A model generated the notes under the pieces. That model saw nothing but the letters and a program-made list of their open reading frames with translations. It had not been told where the DNA came from and searched no databases. Positions 31,701 through 40,940 of a DNA stretch of 64,000 bases are shown one piece after another. The stretch comes from Lytechinus pictus (taxonomy: Eukaryota; Echinodermata; Echinoidea; Temnopleuroida; Toxopneustidae): NCBI RefSeq assembly GCF_037042905.1, contig NC_087256.1:30457501-30521500 (forward strand), written 5' to 3'. Positions within the stretch are counted from its first letter, which is position 1. Each line of letters opens with the position of its first letter. A program made the translations under genes and the position numbers.

Positions 31701-34385
31701 GTGAATATGTAAACTCTGGGCAGGTTTTTATATGGTTTTATTGCTGTTGTATTCAGCAATATCTGCATCATCTTAGTGCCTTGGTATTTTTAAATTAGTG
31801 GAATGAATAGTCTGTTGGAATTCGCATGACTGTAAGTGATGGTAACTGGACAAGTGGTTATGTCCAAGGCTAAGGCAGGGAGAGCAAAATGGTTTTGAAA
31901 GGGGGGGGGGTGACCAGATAAAAACACAATCAGATGGTTATTTTTATGTTTTTTATTGAAAAAAGTGGGGTGGGGTGCTGAATTGAAAATAATTATATCA
32001 CCTGTAAGTTGTCTCTCTCCCCCTATAAAGAATACCTTGGCATCCACCACCTTTAATATTTACATCTTATATTAATGGTAAGGAAATTGCACGAACTGTG
32101 ATTAATGCTTTCTTTATAAGTTCATGTTCAAGTTATGTATATAATTCAAGATTAATTGACTTTTCCCATATTTCCATTCAATAGGTCAGTCAGGAGAGGT
32201 ATTCACCCAACAGAGTGAGGATTTCATGAAACCTGTCATCAATATCGGTGAGTTCCAACCCTAAATACAACATTTCTAAAAATTGAGGTATATATATATT
32301 TTTTTAAACCAGTAGGGTCCTGTAGCTTTAAGGTGGGTGTGAATCCAGGTGGGTGTTTCATAAAGCTGTTCGTATTATTTAGAGTGATTTTATGAATGAC
32401 TGGTGTTCCTTTCTTGTATTCTGAAGTCAGGTTGAACTTAGATTACATGGTCTAACTGTGTGTTAAAATTATGAGAAGCCAAAAGTGTCAACATTTATTT
32501 ACATTTTATATTTCCGATGTTTACAGAGCTCTTTCATTAGGCTATACTGGCAAAGGAAACTTATTCAGTTATTATTCCCAGAAGGTTATGAATGATCCGA
32601 GTGACGGAGGAGTTGATAGATTGTACCTGTAGAGTTAGAGATTTTAAACTGGCTATCCATAGTTGAGCAGCAACTTAAGAACAGTGGCCCGTTTCATAAA
32701 GAGTTACAACTGTTGTAACTCTGCCAATATGGCAACTACCATGGTAACAGCTAGGCTCAGCAGCCAATCACAATCAATGTCACCATGGTAGTTGCCATAA
32801 TGACAAAGTTACAACATTTGTAACTCTTTATGAAACGGGCCCCTGAGTTTATATTAAACCTGAATTCAGAATACATGCCAAAGTCAGTTTATTTCCTTGA
32901 CAAGTCTTCTTTCGGCCAATGAGAGGAATTTAGTAGCTAAGAATCCTGTGGAGCGTTTCATGAAAGGACTTGTCGGACGTTTTATCCGACAAGTACCATC
33001 ATTGGCGGCGGAAGCCAAAAAAATTAGGGGGGGCCCACCTGAAATGTTTCGATGGACACGGAAAAAATTTGACAAGCCCCCCCCCAAAAAAAAAAAATTA
33101 TCAACCTGAATTTAAGGAGGGGATCGCAAAAATTTTTGACAAGCAAAAAAAAAAAAAAAAAAAGTCATCAACCTAAATTTGAGGTGGGGGGACCGTCCCC
33201 CCCACCTCAAATTTAGGGGGGACAGGTCCCCCCCGTCCCCCCCCCCCGCTTCCGCCGCCTATGAGTACCATGTCATCCTTACCATAGTTACACTACTTCT
33301 TAGCCAATGAACATCAAGGATAGTTGTCAGATCTGACAACTTGTCGGACAAAAACTCTTCTGAAGAAACATTCTCCTTTCTCAATCCCTCACCCAGTTGA
33401 TGACCTCATCACAAACTCTAGTCTACGTGTGATTGTCTACAACGGGCAGTTAGACCTCATCTGTGACACACCGGGCACCGAGTTGTGGGTTCAGAAATTA
33501 ACCTGGCCAGGACTCGCCGCTTTCAACACGACAAGATGGACGCCGGAGTATGTCCCGTCTAAAGAAGGAGACACGGCGTATTTCTTCAAGAGTCACGAGA
33601 ATTTCGCTTTCTTCTGGATAATGAAGGCTGGCCACATGGTATGTTCTCAACCATGGCCATATGCAGCGTGGGGGCAGGTTTTTGGTTATGTCTGCATTGT
33701 GGCTCATCGTAGATGAGAAGAATTTACCCCTTAAAGACGTTCCTCAGTTAAAATGAAATCCATGTCATTTTCACCAAATTTTGCACAGTTACTTTAGCAC
33801 CTAACTATTCCAAAATATAACATGGGTTCATGTGCTTGATTTTTTTGCTATCAAGCTTTAAAGTTTACCAAATTGAAAGTTCTTGTGAATTACGCAATCA
33901 AAAGGATTAGGCATTAAGCATGTTGGAGCAAATGTTCTTTTTAAAGCACCAAAAACAAACCGAAATTGTGTATCTGTGTGAGGAAAATTTCTTAACCACT
34001 TCCCCATTTGTTCAAACTTGAGATCATATTTGTCATACTTCACAGCACTGCTGAAAAAAAAATTGGGTCCGAGGATTATTTTCAGCTAATTAGCTTCATG
34101 AAATAACACATCAGATTTGCAGTTGCAGATCACAGTAAAAATCATCTGATACCTATAGTTCATTAATCACATATTCATCAATTGTGACGTCAATGTGCCT
34201 AGCGTTATAAATATACACAGATCATGGTGTGGACAAACATAACAGTGGAGCGTTACTGATTAGAGAGAACGCCAGAGAACTAGAGATTAACATAATTGAT
34301 ATTTTGTTCATTCTTATTTTTACAGGTTCCAGCTGATGCAGGCGAAGCAGCCCTCATGATGTTAAAGGCTGTCATCACGGAGTAA
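16704..34385 (+). CDS. SCPEP1: Retinoid-inducible serine carboxypeptidase (peptidase S10), complete 13-exon gene
   Basis: The thirteen exons total 1350 bp, encoding 449 residues plus stop; vertebrate SCPEP1 is about 452. All junctions keep frame with GT..AG. A signal peptide (1-22, hydrophobic [13 protein letters not shown]) targets the secretory/lysosomal pathway. S10 family features in order are: [10 protein letters not shown]; the oxyanion-hole GGPGGSSTG at 79-87; [12 protein letters not shown]; the nucleophile Ser170 in SESYGGK; GDSWISP at about 203-208; catalytic Asp369 in NGQLDLI; and catalytic His429 in KAGHMVPAD. The expected role is removal of C-terminal residues from peptides; the physiological substrate is not defined by sequence. 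The introns (up to 4.4 kb) carry many mobile elements, several very close to splice sites. Intron 3 contains a decayed tandem copy of exon 4, and intron 5 contains a possible 27-bp in-frame microexon. Confidence 0.95.
16808..17340. mobile_element. GGGGTGCTGAAGCACCC-type element pieces (two copies)
   Basis: Two related segments start cctgggaagc-ggggtgctgaagcaccc at about 16810 and 17259. Each has an inverted g/c-rich hairpin (ggggtgctgaagcacccc) and then ggggtgctgcgtgt or ggggtgctgcatgt. A weakly related inverted end (tcaacacccccactg ... gttcccagg) lies near 18990-19025, so these may be ends of one larger, rearranged element in SCPEP1 intron 1. Confidence 0.5.
17650..18254. mobile_element. TTAA-type MITE (GGGGTACTC ends)
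   Basis: The left end ggggggtactctgggcttgaaat and right end gtatggagtacccctttaa are inverted relatives, with TTAA at 18255-18258. Internal text (aaatctgataacaaacag, tgtcgtcatgaa, gatgaaaatgtcacatccccac-like) matches the element at 61864. It lies between units of the TCGCGCTTCGCG-type repeat. Confidence 0.65.
18260..18830. repeat. Tandem repeat with gctcgcgctttgcgctcgca-like core, ~115-125 bp period
   Basis: Core words recur near 18310, 18425, 18540, 18662 and 18786, plus an upstream unit near 17530 separated by the TTAA element. Between cores the text aligns (tcctgttcatgattagaaaagtgcttag type). A related stretch sits near 59985-60180. Confidence 0.7.
19030..20754. other. Rest of SCPEP1 intron 1: mostly unassigned
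   Basis: An inverted repeat of about 75 bp spans 19290-19366 (ctcgagcgaagttcgtgtagg against cctacccgaacttcgag). A partial direct duplication of a ttgttctgctgaact(a/c)cgttgg segment occurs at about 19095 and 19605. Nothing else is recognised. Confidence 0.4.
20759..21102. mobile_element. TTAA-flanked MITE, AGGACAAGTCCACCCC ends (short copy)
   Basis: TTAA at 20755-20758 and 21103-21106 flank an element starting AGGACAAGTCCACCCC and ending in the near-complement. At 344 bp it is shorter than its relatives of about 600 bp. Its right edge is 30 bp from the SCPEP1 exon 2 start. Confidence 0.82.
21133..21299 (+). CDS. SCPEP1: SCPEP1 exon 2
   Basis: 167 bp with a ttgtag acceptor and gtgag donor. 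It encodes [20 protein letters not shown] and ends PLVLWLQ in phase 0. Confidence 0.95.
21525..22285. repeat. (CCAT)n tetranucleotide array, about 760 bp
   Basis: An almost continuous array of tcca/ccat units in SCPEP1 intron 2, with variants (ccac, catcaccc, tctagc) enriched at both edges and a purer centre (21710-21960). Long open frames on both strands encode only the repeat. Confidence 0.98.
22345..22434 (+). CDS. SCPEP1: SCPEP1 exon 3 (oxyanion-hole segment)
   Basis: 90 bp in phase 0 at both ends, with a cttag acceptor and gtaag donor. It encodes [18 protein letters not shown]. Confidence 0.96.
22449..22510. mobile_element. Fragment of the 'gcataaaagttac' hairpin MITE
   Basis: cctggagccaattgcataaaagttactattatggta matches one end of the copies at 54345 and 62483. 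It starts about 15 bp after the SCPEP1 exon 3 donor. Confidence 0.55.
23103..23258 (+). pseudogene. Decayed tandem copy of SCPEP1 exon 4 with upstream intron
   Basis: From 23106 (catagctatt) the text parallels the true intron 3/exon 4 junction from 23281. At 23201 it carries 57 bp matching exon 4 codons for [19 protein letters not shown], with five base differences of which four are synonymous. The acceptor AG is changed to AA (23199-23200). The copy ends before the rest of exon 4, and an in-frame stop follows. It therefore should not be spliced in frame. Confidence 0.85.
23364..23519 (+). CDS. SCPEP1: SCPEP1 exon 4
   Basis: 156 bp in phase 0 at both ends, with a cctcag acceptor and gtacc donor. 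It encodes [16 protein letters not shown] partial copy lies 163 bp upstream. Confidence 0.95.
23834..23908 (+). CDS. SCPEP1: SCPEP1 exon 5 (catalytic serine)
   Basis: 75 bp in phase 0 at both ends, with a tatag acceptor and gtaag donor. It contains FSESYGGKM with the nucleophile Ser170. Confidence 0.96.
24037..24063 (+). other. Possible 27-bp in-frame microexon in SCPEP1 intron 5
   Basis: ccccacag precedes and gtaggc follows a 27-bp open segment (ASYRDLWTQ) in phase 0, matching the phase 0 intron it lies in. The pyrimidine tract is weak, and the protein family has no obvious insertion at this point. It may be a cryptic exon. Confidence 0.25.
25455..25632. mobile_element. Short inverted-repeat element with TAGGGTTAGGGT, copy 1
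   Basis: gtgacatttgcacc near the left edge and cagggcaaatgcc at the right form weak inverted ends. The interior has telomere-like TAGGGTTAGGGT at 25495-25506 and ggtatagtgttaaatc. A diverged copy lies at about 30571-30769. Confidence 0.5.
25886..25958 (+). CDS. SCPEP1: SCPEP1 exon 6
   Basis: 73 bp with a tttag acceptor and gtaagt donor, ending in phase 1. It encodes [14 protein letters not shown]. Confidence 0.95.
26035..26100. repeat. Short (CTA)n/(CTG)n tract
   Basis: Tandem ctactactac and gctgctgctgc in SCPEP1 intron 6. Confidence 0.75.
26161..26758. mobile_element. TTAA-flanked MITE, (A)GGACAnGTCCACCC family
   Basis: TTAA at 26157-26160 and 26759-26762 flank an element starting GTGTCAATTCCACCCC and ending gggtggacatga. 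It is 598 bp, in SCPEP1 intron 6. Subterminal gttgatttgaat...gcataatgctg is shared with the copies at 20759, 27815 and 37585. Confidence 0.8.
27057..27094 (+). CDS. SCPEP1: SCPEP1 exon 7
   Basis: 38 bp with a ttcag acceptor and gtgagt donor. It encodes [13 protein letters not shown] (with the split first codon). Confidence 0.93.
27673..27801 (+). CDS. SCPEP1: SCPEP1 exon 8
   Basis: 129 bp in phase 0 at both ends, with a gttag acceptor and gttag donor. It encodes the helical lid-like segment ending [11 protein letters not shown]. Confidence 0.93.
27815..28411. mobile_element. TTAA-type MITE, same family, left flank altered
   Basis: The left end aggttcagtccaccctg and right end gggtggacttgacctttaa are inverted. 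TTAA is kept only on the right (28412-28415). It begins about 13 bp after the SCPEP1 exon 8 donor. Confidence 0.75.
29801..29879 (+). CDS. SCPEP1: SCPEP1 exon 9
   Basis: 79 bp with an aatag acceptor and gtatgt donor, ending in phase 1. It encodes [14 protein letters not shown]. Confidence 0.93.
30083..30390 (+). mobile_element. 3' end fragment of a CR1/L2-type LINE
   Basis: One open frame reads RTSGSGFKV ... [18 protein letters not shown] ... SGNMKTYLY, the typical last domain of these LINE polyproteins. It is followed by a short 3' UTR (gtgccttgaacatctgatta) and a tatgtattattatttttatt tail. No reverse transcriptase is present. It lies in SCPEP1 intron 9, same orientation. Confidence 0.78.
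30571..30769. mobile_element. Short inverted-repeat element with tagggttagg, copy 2
   Basis: acatttgctctggcgac on the left and gaggcaaatgtcatgg on the right; the interior matches the copy at 25455 (gatataggg...tatagtgttaaatc...gatgaagttggtgatt). Confidence 0.5.
31133..31390. mobile_element. hAT-like MITE (CAGTGGCGGATCC ends)
   Basis: It starts CAGTGGCGGATCCGGGGG and ends with the complement of CAAGGGCTGATCCAGGATT. Flanks are caatataa (31125-31132) and caatgtaa (31391-31398), an 8-bp duplication with one change. Interior G-, C- and T-runs. It ends about 70 bp before SCPEP1 exon 10. Confidence 0.85.
31460..31570 (+). CDS. SCPEP1: SCPEP1 exon 10
   Basis: 111 bp in phase 1 at both ends, with a ctcag acceptor and gtaag donor. 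It encodes [16 protein letters not shown] and ends in VVWG. Confidence 0.94.
32185..32247 (+). CDS. SCPEP1: SCPEP1 exon 11
   Basis: 63 bp in phase 1 at both ends, with an aatag acceptor and gtgag donor. It encodes [20 protein letters not shown]. Confidence 0.93.
32415..32878. mobile_element. 'gtattctgaagtcaggtt' hairpin MITE with nested element
   Basis: The left end gtattctgaagtcaggttgaactta and right end taaacctgaattcagaatac are inverted relatives, matching the element at 57512. A second MITE (32686-32842) is inserted inside. It lies in SCPEP1 intron 11. Confidence 0.7.
32686..32842. mobile_element. 'ggcccgtttcataaagagttacaa' palindromic MITE
   Basis: About 157 bp with inverted arms: GGCCCGTTTCATAAAGAGTT on the left and its complement on the right, and a second inverted block catggtagttgcc/ggcaactaccatgg. 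Nested in the element at 32415. Confidence 0.82.
33000..33263. mobile_element. hAT-like MITE (CATTGGCGGCGGAAGC ends)
   Basis: The ends CATTGGCGGCGGAAGC and the complement of CATAGGCGGCGGAAGC are flanked by perfect agtaccat duplications at 32992-32999 and 33264-33271. The 264-bp interior has poly(A), C-runs and G-runs. It ends about 130 bp before SCPEP1 exon 12. Confidence 0.92.
33397..33638 (+). CDS. SCPEP1: SCPEP1 exon 12 (catalytic Asp and His)
   Basis: 242 bp with a cccag acceptor and gtatgt donor. It holds [14 protein letters not shown] with Asp369 and ends KAGHM with His429. Confidence 0.96.
34326..34385 (+). CDS. SCPEP1: SCPEP1 exon 13 (C terminus and stop)
   Basis: A 60-bp coding part after a tacag acceptor, encoding [19 protein letters not shown] and TAA. 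Confidence 0.95.
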   Translation, partial: VPADAGEAALMMLKAVITE

Positions 34386-35507
34386 AGTCTTGAAATCAGC
34401 TCCTAGGATATTCCGTTACCATCATTGGAAAGTAAGATTTTGGTTTGTCTGCTGATTATTACCGTAACTTTACCATCCAATGGTAATCTCCATGGAATCC
34501 TTGATTTTGATTGGCTGTTTTTATAGGTAAAGTTACGATAATTACCGTAGTAACTTAACCTATAAGAACAGCCAATCAAAATCAAGGATTCCATATAAAA
34601 ATAGCTTTTATGCGATATGCCTAGGTATGGATTAATTACAAGGATTTCTTTGGGAGAAAAGGTGCCATATATGATATACATGTTTATTAGTCCTGTAAGT
34701 GTATACACTTTACTGTCATAACATTGACTGGATGACAATCTGTGCATGATTTTGTGTCTTCTGTCTGTAGTGATGAGTGACAATTTTCTATGAAGTAAAA
34801 GTAATCTATTATGCAATATGTATATTTTTTTCATGAATACATCATTGTAAGATTGTGACTGCACATATTTTTTGTATCACCTGCGTTAACAGTACTAACC
34901 AAAATCATTTTCTAGTTTTGGAAGTTTGGGAGGGAAAACGAGATAACAAGCAACGGACAGGTTTGAGTGATTTCCTTGTCTCAAAATGATGTCTTTCTCC
35001 ATGTTACCTCATGTGAAGTACTGGAGTTTTCTTGCTTGAAAGATGCTATTATGGAAACTTAGCTATCCAATGGTAAACTTCCATGGAATCCTTGATTTTG
35101 ATTGGTTGCTGAACATTGCTACCATGGTAAATATGGAAGGGGGTGAGGTGCAAAAAGCTCCTGTGATAGTTGGTTTTTGGGATTATTTGTAAATGATACA
35201 GCATAAACTTTTTTAAAAAGATGCTTCAGCTGAAATACAATAGCCTTGTTGGTTATCTCTGTAGTAATCAGTCTTTGTGAATCTTTATATTTTGGTTTAT
35301 ATACTTTTACAATTATTTTTTTTGTTGGCTTCTGCTTAGCATTCAACCTACATTGCTCTACTAAAATACACCCTCTGTTGTTTAAATAATGTCAGTTAGA
35401 AGTAGATACTTAGATGTAGCGATCTGAGCCCTATATCATTAAACTTGTTATAAATAGCAGAGGCTACTCTTGTCATACGATAGTTTTTTTTTAAATTAAT
35501 GAATAAA
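34386..35507 (+). other. SCPEP1: Probable SCPEP1 3' UTR
   Basis: The stretch after the stop holds the hairpin above, a related fragment at about 35054-35135, and AATAAA at 35502-35507. Another AATAAA at 36943-36948 is an alternative end. The true polyadenylation site is not visible from sequence alone. Confidence 0.4.
34494..34592 (+). repeat. 43-bp near-perfect hairpin downstream of the SCPEP1 stop
   Basis: Arms 34494-34536 and 34550-34592 pair with two mismatches around a 13-nt loop. It belongs to the ggaatccttgattttgattggctg MITE family (partial copies at 35054, 54345 and 62483). It starts 109 bp after the stop codon. Confidence 0.88.
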
Positions 35508-35944
35508 ATTATTATTTATCAATCAAGCAACAAATGAGCTAAAAAGAAATTGGTGATTTGTGTCTGACCCCTCAAGGTTTGCAATCATGACGACAGTAGG
35601 CTATAAGTTGCAAAGGTAAAAAAAAAATGGATCCTTAATAAAGCTTGACATTCCTTTCAAGCTTACATGAATGCTTAATCCGTTGACTACTGAATTCATC
35701 CATCTCTCAGACGTTTTGTAGATGGCCCAAACAGTTCCAGTAGTCAATGGGTAAGGTTAATACTAGCTTTGAAGGGAAAATCACTTGTTTAATCTTAATA
35801 TTGTGAAGCATGAAATGCTTATAAATAAAAAATTTTTGCTGTTTTTCCTCTTGAAGAATTATTACATACAGTACACTGACAGTATCAAGGGCCCAATGGC
35901 TCAGATTTTTGCAAACCTCCACAGAGTTACTCAAGTAAACTTAA

Positions 35945-36528
35945 AGGAGAATGAAACCCTTGAAACCAGCTGAATCCATATCAAAGAGAAAAATCAAAGA
36001 AACATATTGTTGAAAGTTTGAGGAAGATTGAATGAATAATAAGAAAGTTATGAGCATTTGAATATTGAGATCACTGATGCCATGTAGATCCTCCCATTGG
36101 CAATGCGACCAAGATCTGTGATGTCACACACGTACAACTCCCTCATTACTTTAGTACTTATTTCACTTATATTCTCACTTTTATAGAGTCTATCACAAGG
36201 TGAGGTGTTCTCTTTATGAGAGGACAAGTACAGAGGTTTCACAACATTATATCATTGATGAATTGTTTGTCATATGATTATAATGAGCAAAAAGATATGT
36301 TTTGGGGTATATTTTCAGTGTCCAAAAGGGGAGAGTTGTTCATCTGTGACATCATAGATCTTGGTCACATTGCCAATTGGAGGATCTCCATAGCATTAGT
36401 GATCTCAACATTCAAATGCTCATAACTCTTCTATTGCTAGTCCTATTTTACTCAAACTTTTGTTGATCTTATTCTTTGATTTTTCTGCTTTCACAAAAGC
36501 TAACTTGCTCCAAGAGTTTCATTCTCCT
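35945..36528. mobile_element. TTAA-flanked MITE, AGGAGAATGAAAC family, copy 1 (584 bp)
   Basis: TTAA at 35941-35944 and 36529-36532; ends AGGAGAATGAAAC and GTTTCATTCTCCT. It is the inverted near-identical counterpart of 54626-55209, with exactly the same length. A 64-codon ORF repeated in both copies is incidental. Confidence 0.9.
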
Positions 36529-37584
36529 TTAAGGAAAGTGTGCCCTGAGTATATATGTTTTTTGTGTAAATGATGCCACCACAAGTATTTCACGTCATGA
36601 CTTTGTTCATCGTTTTATTGTGTTTTTTATTGTGCCAACATAAAGCAAAGTTTTTAACTTTCTTATTTAGAGCATCTTGCTTCAAATATTTGATCTTTTT
36701 CAGTTTATATTGCTTCTGTACATTGTCTGCTAAAGAGAGGTGTTTGCATTTACTGTATTGTACAATACTGTACTTAACCCTTTTGGAAGATCAGTACTGA
36801 GAACTTAGATGTTGTATGTTTCAAAGAAGAATTATTCACTTGTATTTTGAATGTGATATGTACACGTATGGAGATTGATTCATGCTATACTTATTTTTAT
36901 ATTCAAATGAAATGTAAATTGAAACAGCTGTGTGAATTTGTCAATAAACAATGTTGGAAACCTATTTTTAATGCTTAAAAAAAGTCACATAGGCTATATG
37001 TCTTATAATTATGAATAAAAAACAATGAATGTAGATAAATGTTTGGGAATACATGTATATGTATATTGTAACTTGAATATGTTCAATCAGGATGTTTTTA
37101 TTTTTGTAACACTCCTTATTGTGTGGAAAAAAAGTTATCTAATGTATGCAATTCAATTATTTTTCAAAAATAAAGATCTGGTCAAAACTGAGAATCATAT
37201 GTTTCAATGAAAGTTTTATGTCAGTTATCACATCATCGCATCAAATTGCATGTATTTTTGAGAAAGGTTTGATTTTATCACATCACTTAATTCTTGTTAT
37301 CAGAAGTATTATTTTCATTGTCATCTGGAAGAGCTACCCAACTTTAGGCATTATGGGGAAATATTAATGAGTTTTGAAACTCATGGACCTATTATATTGA
37401 TCTTTTACATACTGACCCTTATTCTGAACCTCAATTAAGGTACTCTGGGCTAAAAATAATTATATCTAATTATCCTGTAATTAATTGAGAAAAAATGATA
37501 TCATATTTGGGTCATCTCCCCCTTATCAAATACGGTTGCAGTCCATATATGCCGTTATGTTTTTATCCCTACAGCAGCTCTTAA

Positions 37585-38184
37585 AGGTCATGTCCACCCA
37601 AGAAAAATGTTGATTTGAATAAATAGAGAAAAATCAAACAAGCATAACGCTAACAATTTCATTTAAAATCGGATGTAAATTAAGAAAGTTATGACATTTT
37701 AAAGTTTCGTAAAAGTAAAATGTAAAAGTAAAATGCACAACTCAGTGACATGCAAATGAGACAGTCGATGATGTCCCTCACTCACTGTTTTTTTTTATTG
37801 TTTGAATTATACAATATTTCATTTTTTACAGATTTGACAATAAGGACAAACTTGTTTGAACCACAAAATGCTAAAACAATGCCAATTCCACATGTTCAGG
37901 AAGGAATTTATATTAGTTTCACTTGACAATGAGGAGAAAATTATAATATTTCATATTTCACATAATGAAATACAAATGAAATAGTGAGTGGATGACGTCA
38001 TCAGTCTCCTTACTTGCCTACCGACCAGGATGTGCGTATAACTGTTTTGTGAAATTCAGTGAAACTTTAAAATGTCATAACTTTCTTATTGTATATCCGA
38101 TTTTGATGAAATTTTCAGTGTTATGCTTGTTACATGTTTCTCTTTTTATATAAATCTACTTTTTGTTGGGGTGGACTTGTCCTT
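37585..38184. mobile_element. TTAA-flanked MITE, AGGTCATGTCCACCC ends
   Basis: TTAA at 37581-37584 and 38185-38188. Length 600 bp. The right end is ggggtggacttgtcctt. Subterminal gttgatttgaataaatagagaa matches the copies in the SCPEP1 introns. Confidence 0.85.
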
Positions 38185-38188
38185 TTAA

Positions 38189-40660
38189 CTATTTTGGAAA
38201 TCCCCTGAATAACTGATGTATCGATTGTTTTACAAACAGGATATACTCATCTGTCTCACCGGACTAATAAAAAAACTTGTTTACTTTTTTCCTCAAGTTT
38301 GTCCGTGCGTTGTAAACAAGTGAAATTTCATTTTGATTTTGAAACACGCAGTAACCCACTTGTTTTTTTTAGGGGGTTCCATTTTTTTATCTTTAGTTCT
38401 GTTCATTTCTTATGTTGTTCATAGGATTATTTTGGACAAAATTGATTAGACAACATTGGAACGTGAATTCTGAAGAATAAGTGGATGCGGGCAAAATGAA
38501 CATTCTAAGTTTGTTGGCATATAAACAAGTGCTGTTATAAACAAAACATCTCTAACCATGCGTTAAATCACCGAATTCGTATTGGAACATTTCTGGACAG
38601 AACTGACTCCCCATTGTTCTTAATAATCACACAAAAAATCCAAATATCTGTAGCTTCTGGGGTTTTCGGTCTTTAAACAATGGCGTTTCAGTAATCAATG
38701 CTGACTGGTAAAACAATGCCAAATAACAAAGATTCACTGACTGAAATTTTAGAGGGAAACCGTAATTTTGGCCCTAAAGTGGTCAGATAATTGTCAATTT
38801 GAGAAGTAAATTTTTAATATTTTGTTTCTCTTGTACGTTGCTCGACTTACTCCAAAAGTACCCAATAGCATGCCATCGTAGAATTGAGATTGAAGTACTC
38901 ACATTTATTGATACACAACAGATCTTTACGTTATACCCTGATTGTAAATCTGTTTGTCAAAGCGGAGGAACTCAAATGGTGACGCTTCTACCCGAATATT
39001 CCTAGTTGGCATGTTCGTTTTCTAGGATATTATGAGAAATTGGGGATCGGGGCGGTGGTGGCAGTTCCATCCCCTCTGTCACCCTCCTCATCCCTCTAAT
39101 CCCTAGTTCCCATCCTCTTTCATATACTATATAGAGGAACATATGGAGATAATTAACACATTATAATTTTTATCTAATTGCATAATGCAGAAATTCGTCA
39201 TGATGTAGGACTTCATTCTTCAAAATACAAATTTTCTTTCTGCGGCGTTGCAGTATCTCAGAAAACTTGCAAGAGAGCAAAGCGAACGATCCAATTGTAC
39301 GTTTCTTTCAATATGCTGTCATAGATTTGGCATGCAAATCATTTAAATTGACTAAAAATTAAGGGTAATCTGATGAAGATTATGATACTAAAAAACAAAA
39401 TGCAGGTGAAAATGTGTGTATGTGTAAATATAGAAAAAAGAAAATTGAGAGGAACTGAGATCAATGGATGTTCGAGAAGTTTTGAAAATAATTGAAACAC
39501 GATTCATTATTTTGCGTTGAGTTGTGACTGTAATTGAATTTTGACAACTTTTATATCCTTCACTTAAAGTTGAGATGAGAAAAAAAAATGTGGAAATTAC
39601 TGTGTTTCTTCTTTTGTTATGCAGATAACACAGAGTTTATTCAAACAGGGAATCATTAAAGTACATTTGCGTATACTTATCTTTTTGTGGATTTGATTAA
39701 TATTGTTTTAAGTAAGGGCCTTAAAATGGTTTACTTCCTGTAGGTACATTCAGATTGCACGTTATATAGTAAGGGTTATGGTTTGCTTACAAACGATCTA
39801 TTTTGAAATATATATATATACAGTATATATATATTTTCTGATACAAGTTTTTAAATCCATCAAAACTAGGGTTATTTGCAGTCGATATGGTTTTTCACTC
39901 ATAAACAAATCAATCTAAAGGCCTTATAAAAATGCAAAATTCTTTTACAACACAGCTTACAAAAATGAATTTTAAGCCCCTTTCCGCCCCCAAAAGGGTA
40001 ACATCCAGTAATTTACCGAGAAAAACATTCTCGTTTGCTAATTTACATTCTCCCCATTCGAGTTTTCATGTTTTGCTTCATATGGGCAAGGAAAGGATAG
40101 TCTGGAATAGAATGATACTTCCGAGAGTCAGTTATAACTTGTTTATTTTCGGTGTTCCAGATTCAGTGATAGCAGCAACAATACCATCTCCTCATGTTTC
40201 CTGGTATCGTCTGCGCATGCTCAACATATCTCTCAAGTTGAAGGTCGAGGGAAAGGACATTTGAACTCTGTCTGAATACCATAATTTAACATCTCGCCAC
40301 CGATCGTATAGTCTTCTTTCCGGGAAAAAAACTCGACAGTATAAATCACCTATTTCAAGAGAGTCGGATCTGGAGTAGGTGAATGTGAGGCAAAATCATG
40401 ACAAACGGACGACCCATTGTCATTGATGGGGGCCGTGGGGAGGGGAAGGGGGTAGCCCCGTATTTGTCATAGCAGGGACGTGTTACGGTCAGTGCAGCAC
40501 TTCACAGAATCTGTATTTTTTTTGTACAAATTTTTTTGGGGTCAAATTAATAATCTATTTCACTGAATAATATATCATTTTGACAATTTTTTTTAAATAT
40601 TTTGATTAAAAATAATAAGTTAAGCGCTCCTCTGATTAAAATTATTGTCTTATTGTAAAT
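38189..40660. other. Stretch with no supported gene
   Basis: It includes a (TA)n run at about 39808-39835 and a 110-codon ORF at 39932-40264 that I do not recognise and that has no flanking gene signals. Otherwise nothing stands out. Confidence 0.4.
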
Positions 40661-40662
40661 TT

Positions 40663-40940
40663 GAGCGTCGTGGTGTAGCGGCTCGGACTCACGTCTGGTA
40701 ATCAGAGGATCGTGTGTTCGAATCACACCGCGGTCTGGTGTCCTTTGGCAAGGCGTCACTCTCCAAGCTTCACCCAGGTATTTAATGGGTACCAGGTAGG
40801 ATGCTAAAGCCTATGTAGTATACCTAGCAATTGAGTCTTGGAACTCTGGCTGGAATGCTCCCCAGGGAGTGGGGAAAGTGCATATATACATTGTGTGTGG
40901 GCACCCGATTACCGGGGTAATTAAGCGTTATATACATGTT
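40663..40940 (+). mobile_element. tRNA-derived SINE
   Basis: The head contains a box A-like TGGTGTAGCGG (40671-40681) and box B GTTCGAATC (40716-40724) inside a perfect T-arm (GTGTG/CACAC, 40712-40728). The anticodon region (ctggtaatcag) is degenerate, with GGT (Thr) the best guess. The body (cccaggtatttaatgggtacc ... caccgattaccgggg-like) is not tRNA, and the 3' end is AT-rich (attataattatttc). The body and lack of acceptor pairing argue against a functional tRNA gene. Confidence 0.75.

Noticed and set aside
39932-40264. 110-codon ORF
   Set aside because: No recognisable motif, no splice or neighbour context, and a length expected by chance on this scale.
40663-40735. Functional tRNA gene
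   Set aside because: The anticodon arm does not pair, acceptor pairing is missing, and a non-tRNA body follows. A SINE explains it better.
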